Of a DNA stretch of 64,000 nt, positions 1-10,235 are shown piece after piece (within the stretch, counting starts at the first letter, position 1; every line of letters begins with the position of its first letter). The position numbers were made by a program, and so were the translations under genes. The notes below the pieces were generated by a model. It made no database searches. It saw only the letters and a list, made by a program, of their open reading frames with translations, and had not been told where the DNA came from. Origin of the DNA: Pyxicephalus adspersus (Eukaryota; Chordata; Amphibia; Anura; Pyxicephalidae); assembly GCF_032062135.1 (NCBI RefSeq), contig NC_092859.1, positions 51,647,193-51,711,192 of the forward strand, read 5' to 3'.

Positions 1-1466
1 AGTGTGTAATGAAGTTATCAGCAGCAGTGAGATAGCTGTGTCTGTTAAGACTGCTTGCCATATTCTGCAGCCTAACAACCTAACAGCGTTCAAACCTTTA
101 TATATCCTAAACAGTTGTTCATAAGGACCTGGAAGTTTCAGGTTATACACAGGGGACCCTTGAGCTACTAGTAACCAAAATTTCTTTAGTGAATTTCTAT
201 ATATGGAGGTCACAAGGTAATAAATGTGCGAAAACTGAACACTGAGGTTGCAGTTTCAAAGGCAAGTGTGTCTAGGAGCCCAAAATTAAAAATACAAACT
301 GGGTAAATAGCAAGAAGCATTAGGGTGGGTAATGGTCATACTATGCTACCCTGTTTGCTTCTCTTCTTTGAATGCCAATCGCCCTAGAATGGTGGGGTGT
401 ACAAAACTGAAAAAGCAAGTGCAAGTGGTAAACACCTTTGGCTAACACACCCTAAAATTTCATTGCTTTAGCATCATAAGAATATAAAAACTTCACCCAT
501 CAAAACACACTGCCCTGTAACACTTCACTACCCACTTCGAAAGCTTAAATTTTGGTTACTAGTAGCTATAAGGGTACAGTATTGCAGGTATCCTAATGCT
601 TGTTTAAAAGCAACTGCCTTTTTAACAACACCTGATAAATTTGTGTTTAACAAACATGAATTGACACATGTATGAAGGTAAGGTATTTTAACAAAGTCTC
701 ACATAGAAATTTCCAAAGACTTGAATTGCAACAGGAGTAAATTTACGCATCTGTTGCTAGTAAAAAGATTGCAGTTTCAAATATTGTAATAGCAGGGCTG
801 GCAGGAGACAAACTTAAAGCAAAACAAAATGTAAAAAATTAAACTGTGACCAGGCTATGTCCTACTGCAACAAAACATATGCGACTACCTAAATTTTTCT
901 GCAATAGAAGACCTGCCTGCTCATATGTTTTACAAGCAGAATGCACGCTAAATACATGTGCTATTAGTTCAGCGTCGTACTGCCAATGTTAACCATTTTC
1001 TCCATATCATTACCCTAACCCACGTAATACTCAAAGGGAAGCTCTAAATATGTGATATGAGTATGTATATAAATACACACTCTAGATTAAAAGAGAACTG
1101 CCTGAATTATTTTTACTGCATTAAGTACTCCCAAGAAGAAATCCTTCCACTTCTCATCTCATCTAAAAAAACAAAAAAAAAAAAAAAACTGACAAGTAGC
1201 CACTTTAAAAATCCTATGGACATTTCAGTTTTTCTGTTCCTTCTATTGTTAACTATACAATAGTTAGGGTAGTTTGACAACATGGATAGCATCTTTGTTG
1301 TAAAACTGAAGACAATATTTTAAGGATACCAATTGGCCAACACTCTTAGCAAATGTTAGACCTTTCAAAGAAAATCTCAATCTTGCATTTCTTCAGCGTT
1401 TGTTAAAAGCCCTAATTTTCTTACCGCAAAATTACATTAGGAAGAAAAAAAAATGTCAACACTTAC
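1..1466 (-). other. HSPA9: HSPA9 intron 2 (partial) and left flank
   Basis: AT-rich sequence downstream (minus strand) of the donor at 1,466-1,465. I found no HSP70 exon 3 here: nothing encodes the start of the ATPase domain, so that exon must lie off the left end. The stretch holds one copy of a dispersed repeat (156-576) and an A-run near 1,166-1,187. I see no snoRNA boxes convincing enough to call. Confidence 0.55.
156..576. repeat. Dispersed ~155-170-base repeat unit bounded by inverted arms
   Basis: The 28-base arms at 156-183 and 548-576 are near-perfect inverted copies around a core of TAGTAACCAAAATTT. The interior (about 430-525: TAACACACCC, GCATCATAAG, CTGCCCTGTAACA) matches units at 41,240-41,350 and 41,430-41,515 in the same orientation and at 36,355-36,640 in reverse. 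This is a moderately old repeat family with no coding capacity. The inverted arms could be MITE ends, but I could not define a target-site duplication. Confidence 0.5.
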
Positions 1467-1525
1467 GCATAGTTTCGTTTGAATACACCTTTTAGGACTT
1501 CTTGGCTGAGTCCACTGAGGCAGCC
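1467..1525 (-). CDS. HSPA9: HSPA9 (mortalin) coding exon 2
   Basis: This 59-base exon has acceptor TTTAG before 1,525 and donor GC|GTAAGT after 1,467. It adds 19 residues plus two bases, including GLSQEVLKGVFKRNYA. That resembles the end of the vertebrate mitochondrial HSP70 transit peptide (human GLSHEAFRLVSRRDYA), just before the ATPase domain. Exon 1 ends in phase 0 and this exon ends in phase 2. The product is the mitochondrial matrix HSP70 chaperone, which acts in protein import and iron-sulfur cluster assembly. Recognition rests on a short, poorly conserved region, so the call leans on the exon pair, the presequence character and the shared human location with SLC4A9. Confidence 0.75.
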
Positions 1526-3613
1526 CTAAAGATCAGAAAGTATAAGTGAAGTTATTTTTCAATATCAAAAACCATCAGAACTGCAGTTAAAACAAACAAT
1601 AAGTCAATTAGATGCAAACGAACTATAAAAAGACAAGAATAGTCCAGATAACAAAGATGTATAAATGCTGGGCTGCAGAAAAGCACAGACGAGCTTCATA
1701 CCAGTGACCACTCACAGTGGGCTGAATACACATTGAACTACTATATCATGACTTATCTGTAACATAGGAATTTGTGCATTCTGTACATTTTTGGAAAAAC
1801 TTACATTTTATAGGGGTCTGTACATTTTTTTTTTGCAGACTCCCAATACCCCAAACTTGCCACATGATCATGTCATTTTGTTTCCCTATTAAACGAAATC
1901 CACCCCCCTCAAGAGATCATCCATGCACAGAAGCAGCTGCCAGAAGCCTCATGTGATAAACTTTTATAAACACCTATGACCCATTTTAAGGTTGCAGAAC
2001 ACATGCTAAAGCTCTGCTGGGGCTGCCTGGAGAAGTGTTCCCATACAACCTCTCCATTGATTGGAAAGGTCCTAAGAGGGCAGGCTGTTTGTGCACACTG
2101 CTACCGGAATCGCTAGCAGGGCTGTGGCACAAGGTTGCGCACATGGGTGCAGAGCATATGCCACAACTTTGCTAGGGATTCCTGTAGCAATGACCTCATA
2201 TGACCTCTCCCTTGATTGGCTGAAAAGGGAAACCCTGATGACGCTTGAGGAGACACTTGTGGAGATCCCACACTGTCAGGAGTCCACGGCTGTGCTCATG
2301 ACTAAGCCTAACTGACAAGCAGCAGCTTCTACAGGAACCTTGCTACAGTTCAAATCATTCATTTTTTGTACCCAGAGCACAGCCCTTGTTTACCAAGCTG
2401 TAGGTTTGCTGTATAAGGGCAGGCTCAGACCTGCATGTGTGAGTCCGTGTTGTGAGGTATACTCGGCTATCCCAGCTTTCCTCTGGGTAAGTCAATGTAA
2501 ATTGTCAGTGGAGAAATCTCTTTTACATCAGAGGTCATTACAGTGCCCTTTAACACTGGTGGTTAGAGAAGAGTCTCCACTGATCCCTTTCCCTTATTTG
2601 TGACACCGGAACGCAATGTGAAGTAGTATGGTCAGTGCCCTCTGTTAAAGGCACCCCATTACCATCTGAAAGCACCCTAATATTCAATGGAACCCTGGCT
2701 GAAAAAGGCCAATTATGCAAGTCTAGGAAAGACACAGGAAAAAAAGTAGTTTTGTGCTATGGCAACAATCTAAAAAGAACAATGCTGGGATATACTCCCA
2801 GGGCAAGTTTGATGTTAAAAACCTAGAAGAGACTGGCAATGAGGTTGCGGTGTGGTTACAAATCCTCACATACAGGAGCGGCAGTGAAAGGTTCAGTAAT
2901 ACCTAATGTAACATTTGTACAACAGGGGTACGTAAAAAAAAAAAAAAAAAAAACAGTAATGCCGAGTGTCTAGCAGCAAGGACCCACAAATCAAACACCG
3001 TTCATGCTGGCAGTTTAAAAACTAAATATTTATGAATAACCAATATATATTAGGATTACAATTGATTATAAAATCATGTGTATTGCTTGCATATAAAAAC
3101 TGTTTTGACATCACAAATGAAAAAAAAATGTATGTTCTAAAACTGATGTACAAATTAGTCAATTGAAAAAACCCACAGGTAGTAATTAAAGATCAAAATG
3201 TACCAAATTATTTAGTGTTGTAACACTGCACTTTGAAAGGTGCCAGTCATTGATCTCAGTGCCCTCCATGTACAGGATGGTGCAATCCTATGACGTTTAC
3301 TGCAACCTTGCCGGCTACAGCGTGAAACACGTGACCCATCCAACATTTCTCAGCAATTCCAAGTCAGACTAAACTCAAAGCAACCACGAGTTCATGTCCA
3401 TACAGCAAACGTTACAGTCACATTATTCACAATTATCTACGCTGCATTTCATTTGAATTCGATAACCAAGGCCATATGGACGAAAACTAGAATCCCAGCA
3501 ATACAGAACAGAATAGTTCAAGAATGTCATACAGTAACCTTCTAATGTCTCTCAGGCCTCGAGAGAAGTATAGTAAACGGCAGTGTGAAAAACACTAAAA
3601 ATATATACTTTAC
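1526..3613 (-). other. HSPA9: HSPA9 intron 1
   Basis: The intron is bounded by donor AAG|GTAAAG (3,614/3,613) and acceptor TTTAG|GGC (1,526/1,525). It contains a palindromic repeat at about 1,960-2,290, an A-run at 2,935-2,953 and an E-box CACGTG at 3,328-3,333. The rest is unremarkable AT-rich DNA with no other recognisable element. Confidence 0.65.
1960..2290. repeat. Palindromic repeat related to hAT-type element
   Basis: The left half (2,090-2,135, CTACCGGAATCGCTAGCAG, TGTGGCAC) is repeated inverted around 2,150-2,195 (ATGCCACAAC, CTAGGGATTCCTGTAG), so the unit folds back on itself about 2,137. The segment GATTGGCTGAAAAGGGAAAC at 2,214-2,233 followed by CCTGATGACGCTTGAG also occurs inside the hAT element at 6,757-7,611 (7,177-7,212). 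It is probably a diverged, non-coding relative of that element. Confidence 0.5.
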
Positions 3614-3676
3614 CTTACAGGCTCCGCTTCGTGCTACACAAGCCATACGGCTGACAGTTCTACTGACATTCAGCAT
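3614..3676 (-). CDS. HSPA9: HSPA9 (mortalin) coding exon 1
   Basis: The ATG is at 3,676-3,674 and the exon ends AAG|GTAAAG at 3,614, giving 21 codons in phase 0. The peptide starts MLNVSRTVSRMACVARSG: it has no acidic residues and is rich in Arg, Ser and Ala, as expected for a mitochondrial targeting presequence. Spliced to exon 2 it yields a 40-residue leader of the size seen in vertebrate HSPA9. No other ATG lies in frame upstream within the GC-richer promoter. The rest of the gene lies off the left end of the window. Confidence 0.75.
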
Positions 3677-3840
3677 TGCTGCTTTGTAGAATGTGTGCTA
3701 GCTAGATGACGGGAAGAACAGCGCAACCTGCAGCAAGTACAACTAACACAGACAGGTCCCCACACTGCGCAGCTTCTAGAAGTATCTAGACCACGTGGGC
3801 GTGACTACAAAGTTCACGGCAGGGAGGGATAATTCTCCTT
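3677..3840 (-). promoter_or_regulatory. HSPA9: Putative HSPA9 promoter with E-box and HSE-like site
   Basis: This is a locally CpG-rich stretch directly upstream of the HSPA9 start codon, in otherwise CpG-poor DNA. It holds TTCTAGAA at 3,774-3,781 followed by ATC at 3,784-3,786, which is a nearly complete three-unit heat-shock element (TTCnnGAAnnTTC, one mismatch). A palindromic E-box CACGTG at 3,792-3,797 overlaps a GTGGGCGTG box at 3,796-3,804. I see no TATA box. The transcription start is not determined. Confidence 0.5.
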
Positions 3841-4020
3841 CTCCTCCCTTTGAGTCCTACGAGATGCCTGTTTGTTTAGGATGCATATGTATAATCAAGA
3901 TATCTAACAGATTCTTGTTACGGAGAAGTCGAGTAATTCATTAATACCCATACTCTATTGATATTGGATTACATTTCCCAGTGGCTACAATAAAATGACA
4001 AAGATTATTTCAGGCATTTA

Positions 4021-4290
4021 TTATGAAGGGGGTGTTTGGGTCCTTTCTGGGGCTTCGGCTTCAAGGTCATCAGGGACAGGAAGTGTTAGGAGCACGGCAT
4101 GGTTATGGATGGGAATTTGCTTTAGGATATTTTCACCTGCCTGAAGGATCCTTTCCTCTAATGGTCGCCCATTATTGGGCTGGGAAATGTGAAAATATAA
4201 TTTTTGAGATGGATACAAACGTGTATCCACAAAAGGTAGCAGAGTGTATTTCAGGATAGTGACAGCGTTACAAACTATTATGCATCTTCA
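4021..4290 (-). other. Unassigned reading frame upstream of HSPA9
   Basis: An open frame runs on the minus strand from about 4,290 to the stop at 4,023-4,021, about 85 residues, ending in an acidic, proline-rich tail (DDLEAEAPERTQTPPS). The stop codon overlaps an AATAAA hexamer (TAATAAA). It could be the terminal exon of a neighbouring gene ending about 340 bases before HSPA9, or chance. I do not recognise the protein, and the upstream splice acceptor is weak. From 4,290 to 4,760 nothing is recognisable. Confidence 0.2.
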
Positions 4291-4766
4291 CTAACTTCAT
4301 CATGATACAGCCTAATATTTAGAAGGAAATGGGAATAACAAGAGAACATATGAGGTTATACAACTTTATAGATTACATAACCATTTGGTATTTGTTTGAA
4401 TTGCTTTAGCATACCTCTAGTGGTCATGTATGATGCTGGTATTGTATCTCTAGTGCTTAAGTTTTATATTGGGACAGTACTTAAATACATAGAATCGGTA
4501 TTAAAACGTTTAAGAACTGCAGGACATGCAACTAAAACCATTACACTGTAGCTGTATATACTTCATTTTTTTTTAATGCAGAGTGCAGTGAACAGCAGCT
4601 AATACAGTGACAATTGGAAGGCTTTCCTGTTAAAATTGAGGACCGGCAGCTTGTCAGGGCTACACTATATCTGCATCAGTGGTGGTGCAACTACAGACTA
4701 CAGAGGCCCACCTTGTGAGAGACTACCAGGGCAAAGTAGCAAAACCTGGAGGCACAATTTTTTGCT

Positions 4767-5185
4767 ATGGTCACCCAGCAACAGTCCACCAAAGTTCCGC
4801 TTGTGTCTTTGCAAGAAACTGATGCAATACAGGCAACTGCACTTACAGGAAGCCTCAACCAGGTAAAAATTCTGGTTAAGACAGTGCAGCAGCTCACTCC
4901 AGAGTGGGAACCAGCAGTGGTTACCCAAAGCAACCTAGCAATCAGCTGAGCCAGCCATTTTCATTAAAAAACAATGAAAATGATGTCAACTGATGATGTG
5001 GGGGCATTCCTCACTATGTTTGAGAGGATGGCTGAGTGAGAAGGGTAACCCCTTGACAATTGGGCTGGAATAATAGCATCTTTCTAGTCTGGGGATCTCT
5101 AGAAAGCCTACTACAACCTTACTCCAAGTAAAAACTTTGATTAACTAAAGGTGGAGATCCTAGTTTATTTAGATGTCATCCCTGG
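4767..5185 (+). pseudogene. Ty3/gypsy gag fragment (SCAN-related type)
   Basis: Translation of 4,975-5,180 gives a decayed gag helical domain: STDDVGAFLTMFERMAE, stop, EG-PLDNWAGIIASF, stop, SGDL, stop, KAYYNLTPS, then LKVEILVYLDV. The pattern DDVxAFLxxFERxAxxEGWPxxxWAxxxxxFxSGxxxKAYxxL belongs to the Gmr1-like gypsy gag family, from which vertebrate SCAN domains arose. In-frame stops are at TGA (5,036), TAG and TAA. The piece upstream (4,767-4,946) is probably the gag N-terminus. It is cut off on the right by the first TTAA-bounded element. Confidence 0.6.
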
Positions 5186-5578
5186 CTGTTTAATAATTTT
5201 GTATTTTCAAATGTCAAATCAGTACATTTGACATTTAAAAATACTTTTAATTTGAAATTTCCAGACAGTCCTGACCCCCCCCCCCCCCCTCCCCATGCAC
5301 GCACGCTGCCCACACACACATGTTGCATACCCGGCCAGCATCAGCATCTCCTAGCCTTGTGTCTCCAACTTTACATGTTGGGATGCAAGGCTAGGGGACA
5401 CCGATGCCGGCCGGCATCACCAAGTGGACCTAGATGCCAGGCTGGCATCTCTGGAGGATGCCGCGAGCTCCTGAGGACCAGGTAAGTCCTCAACACTCTG
5501 AGTGTGGCTCGGGGTTACTGCTTTCTGTAAAGAAATTTCACCTCGAGCCACACTCGGGAATGTCACCAGGGGGATTAA
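5172..5578 (+). mobile_element. TTAA-bounded non-autonomous element A
   Basis: This begins near 5,172 with a worn CCCTGGCTGT end and finishes CCAGGGGGATTAA, with TTAA at 5,575-5,578. Its interior (ATGTCAAAT, GATGCCGG, CCTGAGGACCAGGTAAG, then GAGCCACACTCGGG) is shared with element C at 6,163-6,486 and with the minus-strand copy at 18,361-18,604. A C-run lies at 5,275-5,290. The ends fit the TTAA-CCY pattern of piggyBac-type elements. Confidence 0.6.
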
Positions 5579-6166
5579 CCTCCTTAGCAGTCTAATTCCA
5601 TCCAAATTTCCATGCAAAAAGCAGTACAATTTTTTGCATGGAAATTTATTTTTCATTGAATATTTTTCAGGCTATAATTCGTAGGCATAACTCACCGATA
5701 TTTAATAAATTTATTAATAAACTTTAAATAAAACGAAAATCTGTTAAAAAAAATATTTAAACGTAATATAACTGTACAGTAGCATGTATAATATATATAA
5801 AATATAATTATATATATATTATGAATATTTCTTTGTATTGGACTCAGTACAGCTATAATTGTATTGTATACAATTATAATTGTAATTATTTGAATTTCCC
5901 GCCGATCCTCCCGCCCACACCAACGGATGCACCGATGTCACTGGGAAACCATGGAGATTGTTTCTGCATTCGCCGGCTGGAGATCGGTGGAGCAGGACGT
6001 GTCCCCAGGACCTGTGGAGACCAGCAGGTCGCTGGGGGACAGTGACGGAACAAGGTAAGTGGATTGTTTTTAGTTAAAAGCTTTCTGAGTGTGACTCCAA
6101 TACCCATTTTGCCTGGAAAATCCACCCCAAGTCACACTCGGGAAAAATACTGCTAGGGGGGGTTAA
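5575..6166 (+). mobile_element. TTAA-bounded non-autonomous element B
   Basis: A complete-looking 592-base element: left end TTAACCTCCTTAGCAGTC and right end TACTGCTAGGGGGGGTTAA, inverted copies of each other with TTAA on both sides. The interior holds the inverted motif TTTGCATGGAAATT, an AT-rich core and a GC-rich segment with GAGTGTGACTCC. No coding frame is present. It abuts element A on the left and element C on the right, sharing TTAA with each. Confidence 0.7.
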
Positions 6167-6486
6167 TAAAGCACCAGGACCAGGTATGATTATTTTATTT
6201 GAAATTTTCTGCCCCCCAGCGCACGCCACCCGCACATACTCACAATGCATGCCCGCCTGCATCTGCATCCCATGGTCTCGCATCTCCAACGTTCACACGC
6301 CGGGGATGTGAGGCCAGGGGACACAGATTGCAGGCATCACCAAGGGAATGCCAATACCGTCCAGGCATCGCCGGCGGAGGCTGCGGGCTCGTGAGGACCA
6401 GGTAAACCCTCAATTCCACCTCAAGTGTGACTCGGGGTTAGCGCTATTTGTAATGAAATTCAACTCCGAGCCACATTCAGGATTAA
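6163..6486 (+). mobile_element. TTAA-bounded non-autonomous element C
   Basis: Lies between the TTAA at 6,163-6,166 (end of B) and the TTAA at 6,483-6,486 (start of D). Its sequence parallels element A: CCAGGTATGATTATTTTATT, GAAATTTTCTGCCCCCC, CTCGTGAGGACCAGGTAAA, then GTGTGACTCGGGGTTAGCG. It is a shorter, worn copy with no coding frame. Confidence 0.6.
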
Positions 6487-7985
6487 CCCCCCTAGCTCAC
6501 ACTCGGGGTAACTTTAAGAGCCCCCCTTACCTTGGCCCCACGCTCCAGCGGCGATCCGATGGTCCTGGTGTGATGCCCGGGTGCCAGTCCGTCGGGGGGT
6601 GTCCTGCAAGTCCTGCATTGTGCTTTGCATCTCTCTGGAGATGCGAGCAGCAGCAGCAGCTCCAGCGTCTGTGTGCCTGTGTGAGGCAGGGCAGAGAAAT
6701 CCCCACTCACAATACCCCGGAGGATGAGTCATCTTCCGGGTGATGTGAGTGGTGATTAGTGTTGGTCGAATAGCTCACTATTCGATTCGGCAGCTATTCG
6801 CTCGAATATAGCAAAAAAATTCGGGTGGTTGAATGTCAAAGTCGAACACCATTAAAGTCAATGGGAGGAAAAATTCGGGTTTTTTTCAGCACTGTGTAGA
6901 GCTTCTACAGCCTCCAAACAGATGTAAAAAGATATATTATAACAGGATACATAAAAAGATACATTGTAAAAGGATACATAAAAAGATACATAACACTATT
7001 ACACACCCCTGTACTTCACATGAAGATTAAAGAGCCCCTTTCATGTTGTTACCTATCAGATTCACCGTGGTGGTCGTTCATTTCCAACGACAATCCTCGT
7101 TCGTCAGCGTCCTTGGAGTGATCAGGGGAGCAGAGCTGTCAGCATAGTAAAGCTCCGCTGATTGCTCTGCTCCCTGATTGGCTGAGGAAAGGGAAACCCT
7201 GATGATGCTTGAGCTGTCATCAGGGTTTCCTTTTTCTCAGCCAATCACAGAGCAGTAGAGGTAATGAATGGAGATAGTATCTCCCTTCAACCTCTATTGC
7301 CCTGTATTGCCTACGGTTACAGCTAATTGAAGGCACCTGCTTTCAGTTAGCTGTGACCGCAAAGCTCCCACGGTCCAGGAATCCCACAATGACATTATGA
7401 TTTATAATGTCATTGTCGGATAACTTGTAAAAAAAGAACAAATTAAAATAAAAACACATACAAATAAATTTAAGAAAAATGTTTTTTTTTCCTGAATTTT
7501 TGCTGTTGAATCCCGAATTTCTGCTGTGTTTTTCGGGTCGGGTCTATCGGAATTCGAACAGCCATATTCGGGTCGAATATAGGGACAACCCGAATTTGAA
7601 CATCAACACTAGTGGTGATGTATGAGGGTGTGTCTGGGAGGGAAATTTAAAAGCAGATTACAATGTAATCTGCTTTTAAATGGTTTTTACAGTACAAAAA
7701 CACCACACAACATGAAATAAAAATAAAAGTACATTTTTAATTTTATATTTTATTTTAAGATTACATTGTTGTCTATTATTTCATTCTTTTTTAGATTATT
7801 ATTTATAATTATGTATTATATTATAATTTATGATTATAATATAATAAATAAATATAATTATTATACCAGGGAGTTAATCCTAAAAATTACAGGCCCACAA
7901 TATAAACAAAAATTTCTATGCAAAAAAAAATAGGATCACTTTTTGCATCAAAAAACTGACAGAATTAGAATGCTGGGAGGGTTAA
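6483..7985 (+). mobile_element. TTAA-bounded element D, split by a hAT insertion
   Basis: Left end TTAACCCCCCTAGC (6,483) and right end GCTGGGAGGGTTAA (7,982-7,985). With the 855-base hAT element (and one 8-base duplication) removed it is about 640 bases. It matches element G at 18,906-19,440 closely over the right half: AGCAGATTACAATGTAATCT, an AT-rich core, CAGGCCCACAATATAAAC, and CTGACAGAATTAGAATGCT. No coding frame is present. Confidence 0.7.
6749..7619 (+). mobile_element. Non-autonomous hAT element with perfect 8-base target duplication
   Basis: The element is 6,757-7,611 (855 bases). It begins TAGTGTTGG and ends CAACACTA, inverted ends typical of hAT. It is flanked by identical 8-base duplications GTGGTGAT at 6,749-6,756 and 7,612-7,619. 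The interior has repeated ATTCG motifs near both ends and a central hairpin (7,172-7,254, GATTGGCTGAGGAAAGGGAA, then CCC). No transposase frame exists, so it would have depended on an outside hAT transposase. It sits inside element D, so it is younger than D. Confidence 0.85.
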
Positions 7986-8047
7986 TGCCAGGGGGGTTTA
8001 AAGACTGCATCCAGAAGCAGTGTATAAAAATTCATACTCTGGTCTTA

Positions 8048-8873
8048 GGGTATTAGTGGTGTACCCCAGGGTTCAGTGTTGAGACCATTACTGTTAAACA
8101 TAATTATAAATGATATAGAGTTTGGGATTAAAAGTACCATTTCTGTGTTTGCAGATAACACCAAACCATGTAATAGAATTAAGTCCATACCGGATGTCTA
8201 TATTCTACAAGCAGACTTAGATGCACTGTTTTATTGGCAGCCAAGCAAACTTTATTTAATATTGATAAATGTAAAGTTATGCACTTAGGGGCAAACAACA
8301 TGCATGCTTTATACTGTGTAGGGGGAAAACATTTAGGGGAGTCAAAAATAGAAAAGGAGGTTTTGGGGGGTTCTGGTAGATCATAGACCTTATAATAGCA
8401 TGCAATGCCAAGCTGCAATATCTAAAACTAGCAAAGTACTTTCTTGTAATAAAAGAGGAATAGACTGCAGAGATTGTGACATAATCCTGCCCCTGTACAA
8501 AGCATTGCTTAGACCTCACCTGGAATATGCAGTCCAGTTGTGGGCATCAGTTCACAAAAAGGGTATTGTGGAATTGGGGAGAGTGCAGAGAAGAGCAACA
8601 AAACTATTACCGGTAAAAGGAATGGAGGAGCTCAGAGATTAGCTGAACCGAATCTATTCTCCCTTTAAGGGGGGATATGATCACCCTGTAGAAACATATA
8701 AATGGTCTCTTCCCAATTATTTACTTTAAGATTATTACAAAGGAAAAATCATTCCAGATTTTTTTTCCTTCCTCTGGATCTTTTTTCATCTGGGATATGT
8801 TTATTTCCTAGTGGTTAAACTTGATGGATTTATGTCTTTTTTCAACCTGACTTACTATATAACTATGTAGTAC
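8048..8873 (+). pseudogene. CR1-type LINE fragment (reverse transcriptase C-terminus to 3' end)
   Basis: Starts at the RT motif GVPQGSVLRPLL, runs through FADNTKPC (the F-ADD catalytic box, first D of the DD pair intact and the second changed to N), LQADLDALFYW, DIILPLYKALLRPHLEYAV and VQRRATKLL, and ends with the CR1 3' tail TTCAACCTGACTTACTATAT before 8,873. Several frameshifts and stops break it. It is 5'-truncated, as usual for LINE insertions. Confidence 0.8.
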
Positions 8874-8948
8874 TAAGAATAGAGGAGGGCAAAAGGCTGC
8901 AGAAGGGACTGGGAGTTATTTGGGGAGGGGGGGTATCGGGGTTGAAGA

Positions 8949-8967
8949 GGGGGGGGGGGGGGGGGGG
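8949..8967. repeat. G homopolymer (19 bases)
   Basis: An uninterrupted run of 19 G within a G-rich stretch (8,925-8,970). It may be length-variable or a sequencing/assembly weak point. From 8,970 to 9,855 I see no recognisable gene or element. Confidence 0.8.
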
Positions 8968-9857
8968 AATCTGAGGATATTTCACCCAACCAATAAGCCC
9001 CCAGCTGGGTAGTATGCAAAATATATAAAATCTAGTGAGATTAAATGCGCAGGTCCCTTGGCAAGGGTGGCTCAATAAACTCATCGGGATTGGCAAACTG
9101 AAGTTAACTGACTAAGTCTTAGTAATAGGTGATACATACAATGGCATATGTGTGTGGGAGAAGGACAGCAGTGCAAAGGTACCCTGAAAGATCACAAGAT
9201 TTCCCTGGTGGCGGAAGGTCGCTGATTTAATCCCTCTTTGAGCATTCACTTGAAACAAAAAGCCCCATCCATAGCAGATTTTGTTGTCATGCAGGGGTTT
9301 CAGGGCACGCCTGAAGGCCAGGGTGTGTTGGGATAGATCTGTGAGGAATTTTATTGGTTAGAGGTGAATTCCTCCTGGGGCCCTGGCCTTAGTCATGATG
9401 GATTCATGGTCCGAGTGACTTCAGGGTTACTAACAGAGCTGTTGTGGAAGCTAATTGCTGCATGAGGTTCCACCCCCGGAAGCCAGGCCTCCACTGTTTT
9501 TTCCCTTTTGAGCTGGTATATGGGCACAACCCTTAGGGATTGCTGGAAATTGTCACTTTAAGGTCAGAAACTGTGAAACTGTGCTCATTCCAGAAAGCAA
9601 GTCCTTGGCATGGTGGTAAGCGGTAGAGAAGGTTGAAGTGGTAGAGAAAACTAATGAAGTAAACTGTAAAGTGTGCCTACCTGAGAAAAGAATACCTTTA
9701 CAGATTAACCACTTGAATTTTAAAGTCTTTTTTACTGTCTGCTCAAATCCAGCTAAATGCAGTCAAATTGATTGGGAGGCGTTTCATAATACAGATGGAC
9801 TATTACCCAAAACATACAGCCAAAGCAACCCAGGAGTTTATTAAAGCAAAGAAGGGG

Positions 9858-10235
9858 AATATGTCACACTTACCTGTTCCTAAAGCACAGGCATCTCTCC
9901 ACTGCGCATGCGGGCAGTTCTGACGCTGGGCGTGCCTTTGTTTCCAAGCATTATCAACTCCGTCCATGCCACTGGCCAATCAGAAAATAGACTCTTAACC
10001 AGCCCTGGCTATTTAGCTAGCTCTCAGACTTCATTTTGTGTTCGTGCAACAAGTCATACTAGTGCCGAGCTCCCCAGTTCCGTGAACTAGTTCCTGTACG
10101 CCTGGTGCTTAATCCAGTGTTTCCTGTGTCCAGCTCCTGTGTTATCCCTTCGTTGTCCTGTATGTTGGTTCCCAGCCAACTTCCATGTGCTGTTCCTGTC
10201 TGCCTGTGGATATCCCTGCCTCTTCGGAAATGGAT
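9858..10235 (+). mobile_element. Possible gypsy-type LTR fragment
   Basis: Begins TGTCACACTTACCTG, contains CCAATCAGAAAATAG and a TATA-like GGCTATTTAGC near 10,005-10,016, and continues into the pyrimidine-rich GTGTCCAGCTCCTGTGTTAT. This resembles frog Ty3/gypsy LTRs. No paired LTR, primer-binding site or duplication was found, so it may be a truncated solo LTR. Confidence 0.35.

Noticed and set aside
7172..7254. Long hairpin considered as a microRNA precursor
   Set aside because: It is the internal palindrome of the hAT element at 6,757-7,611 and is shared with the repeat at 1,960-2,290.
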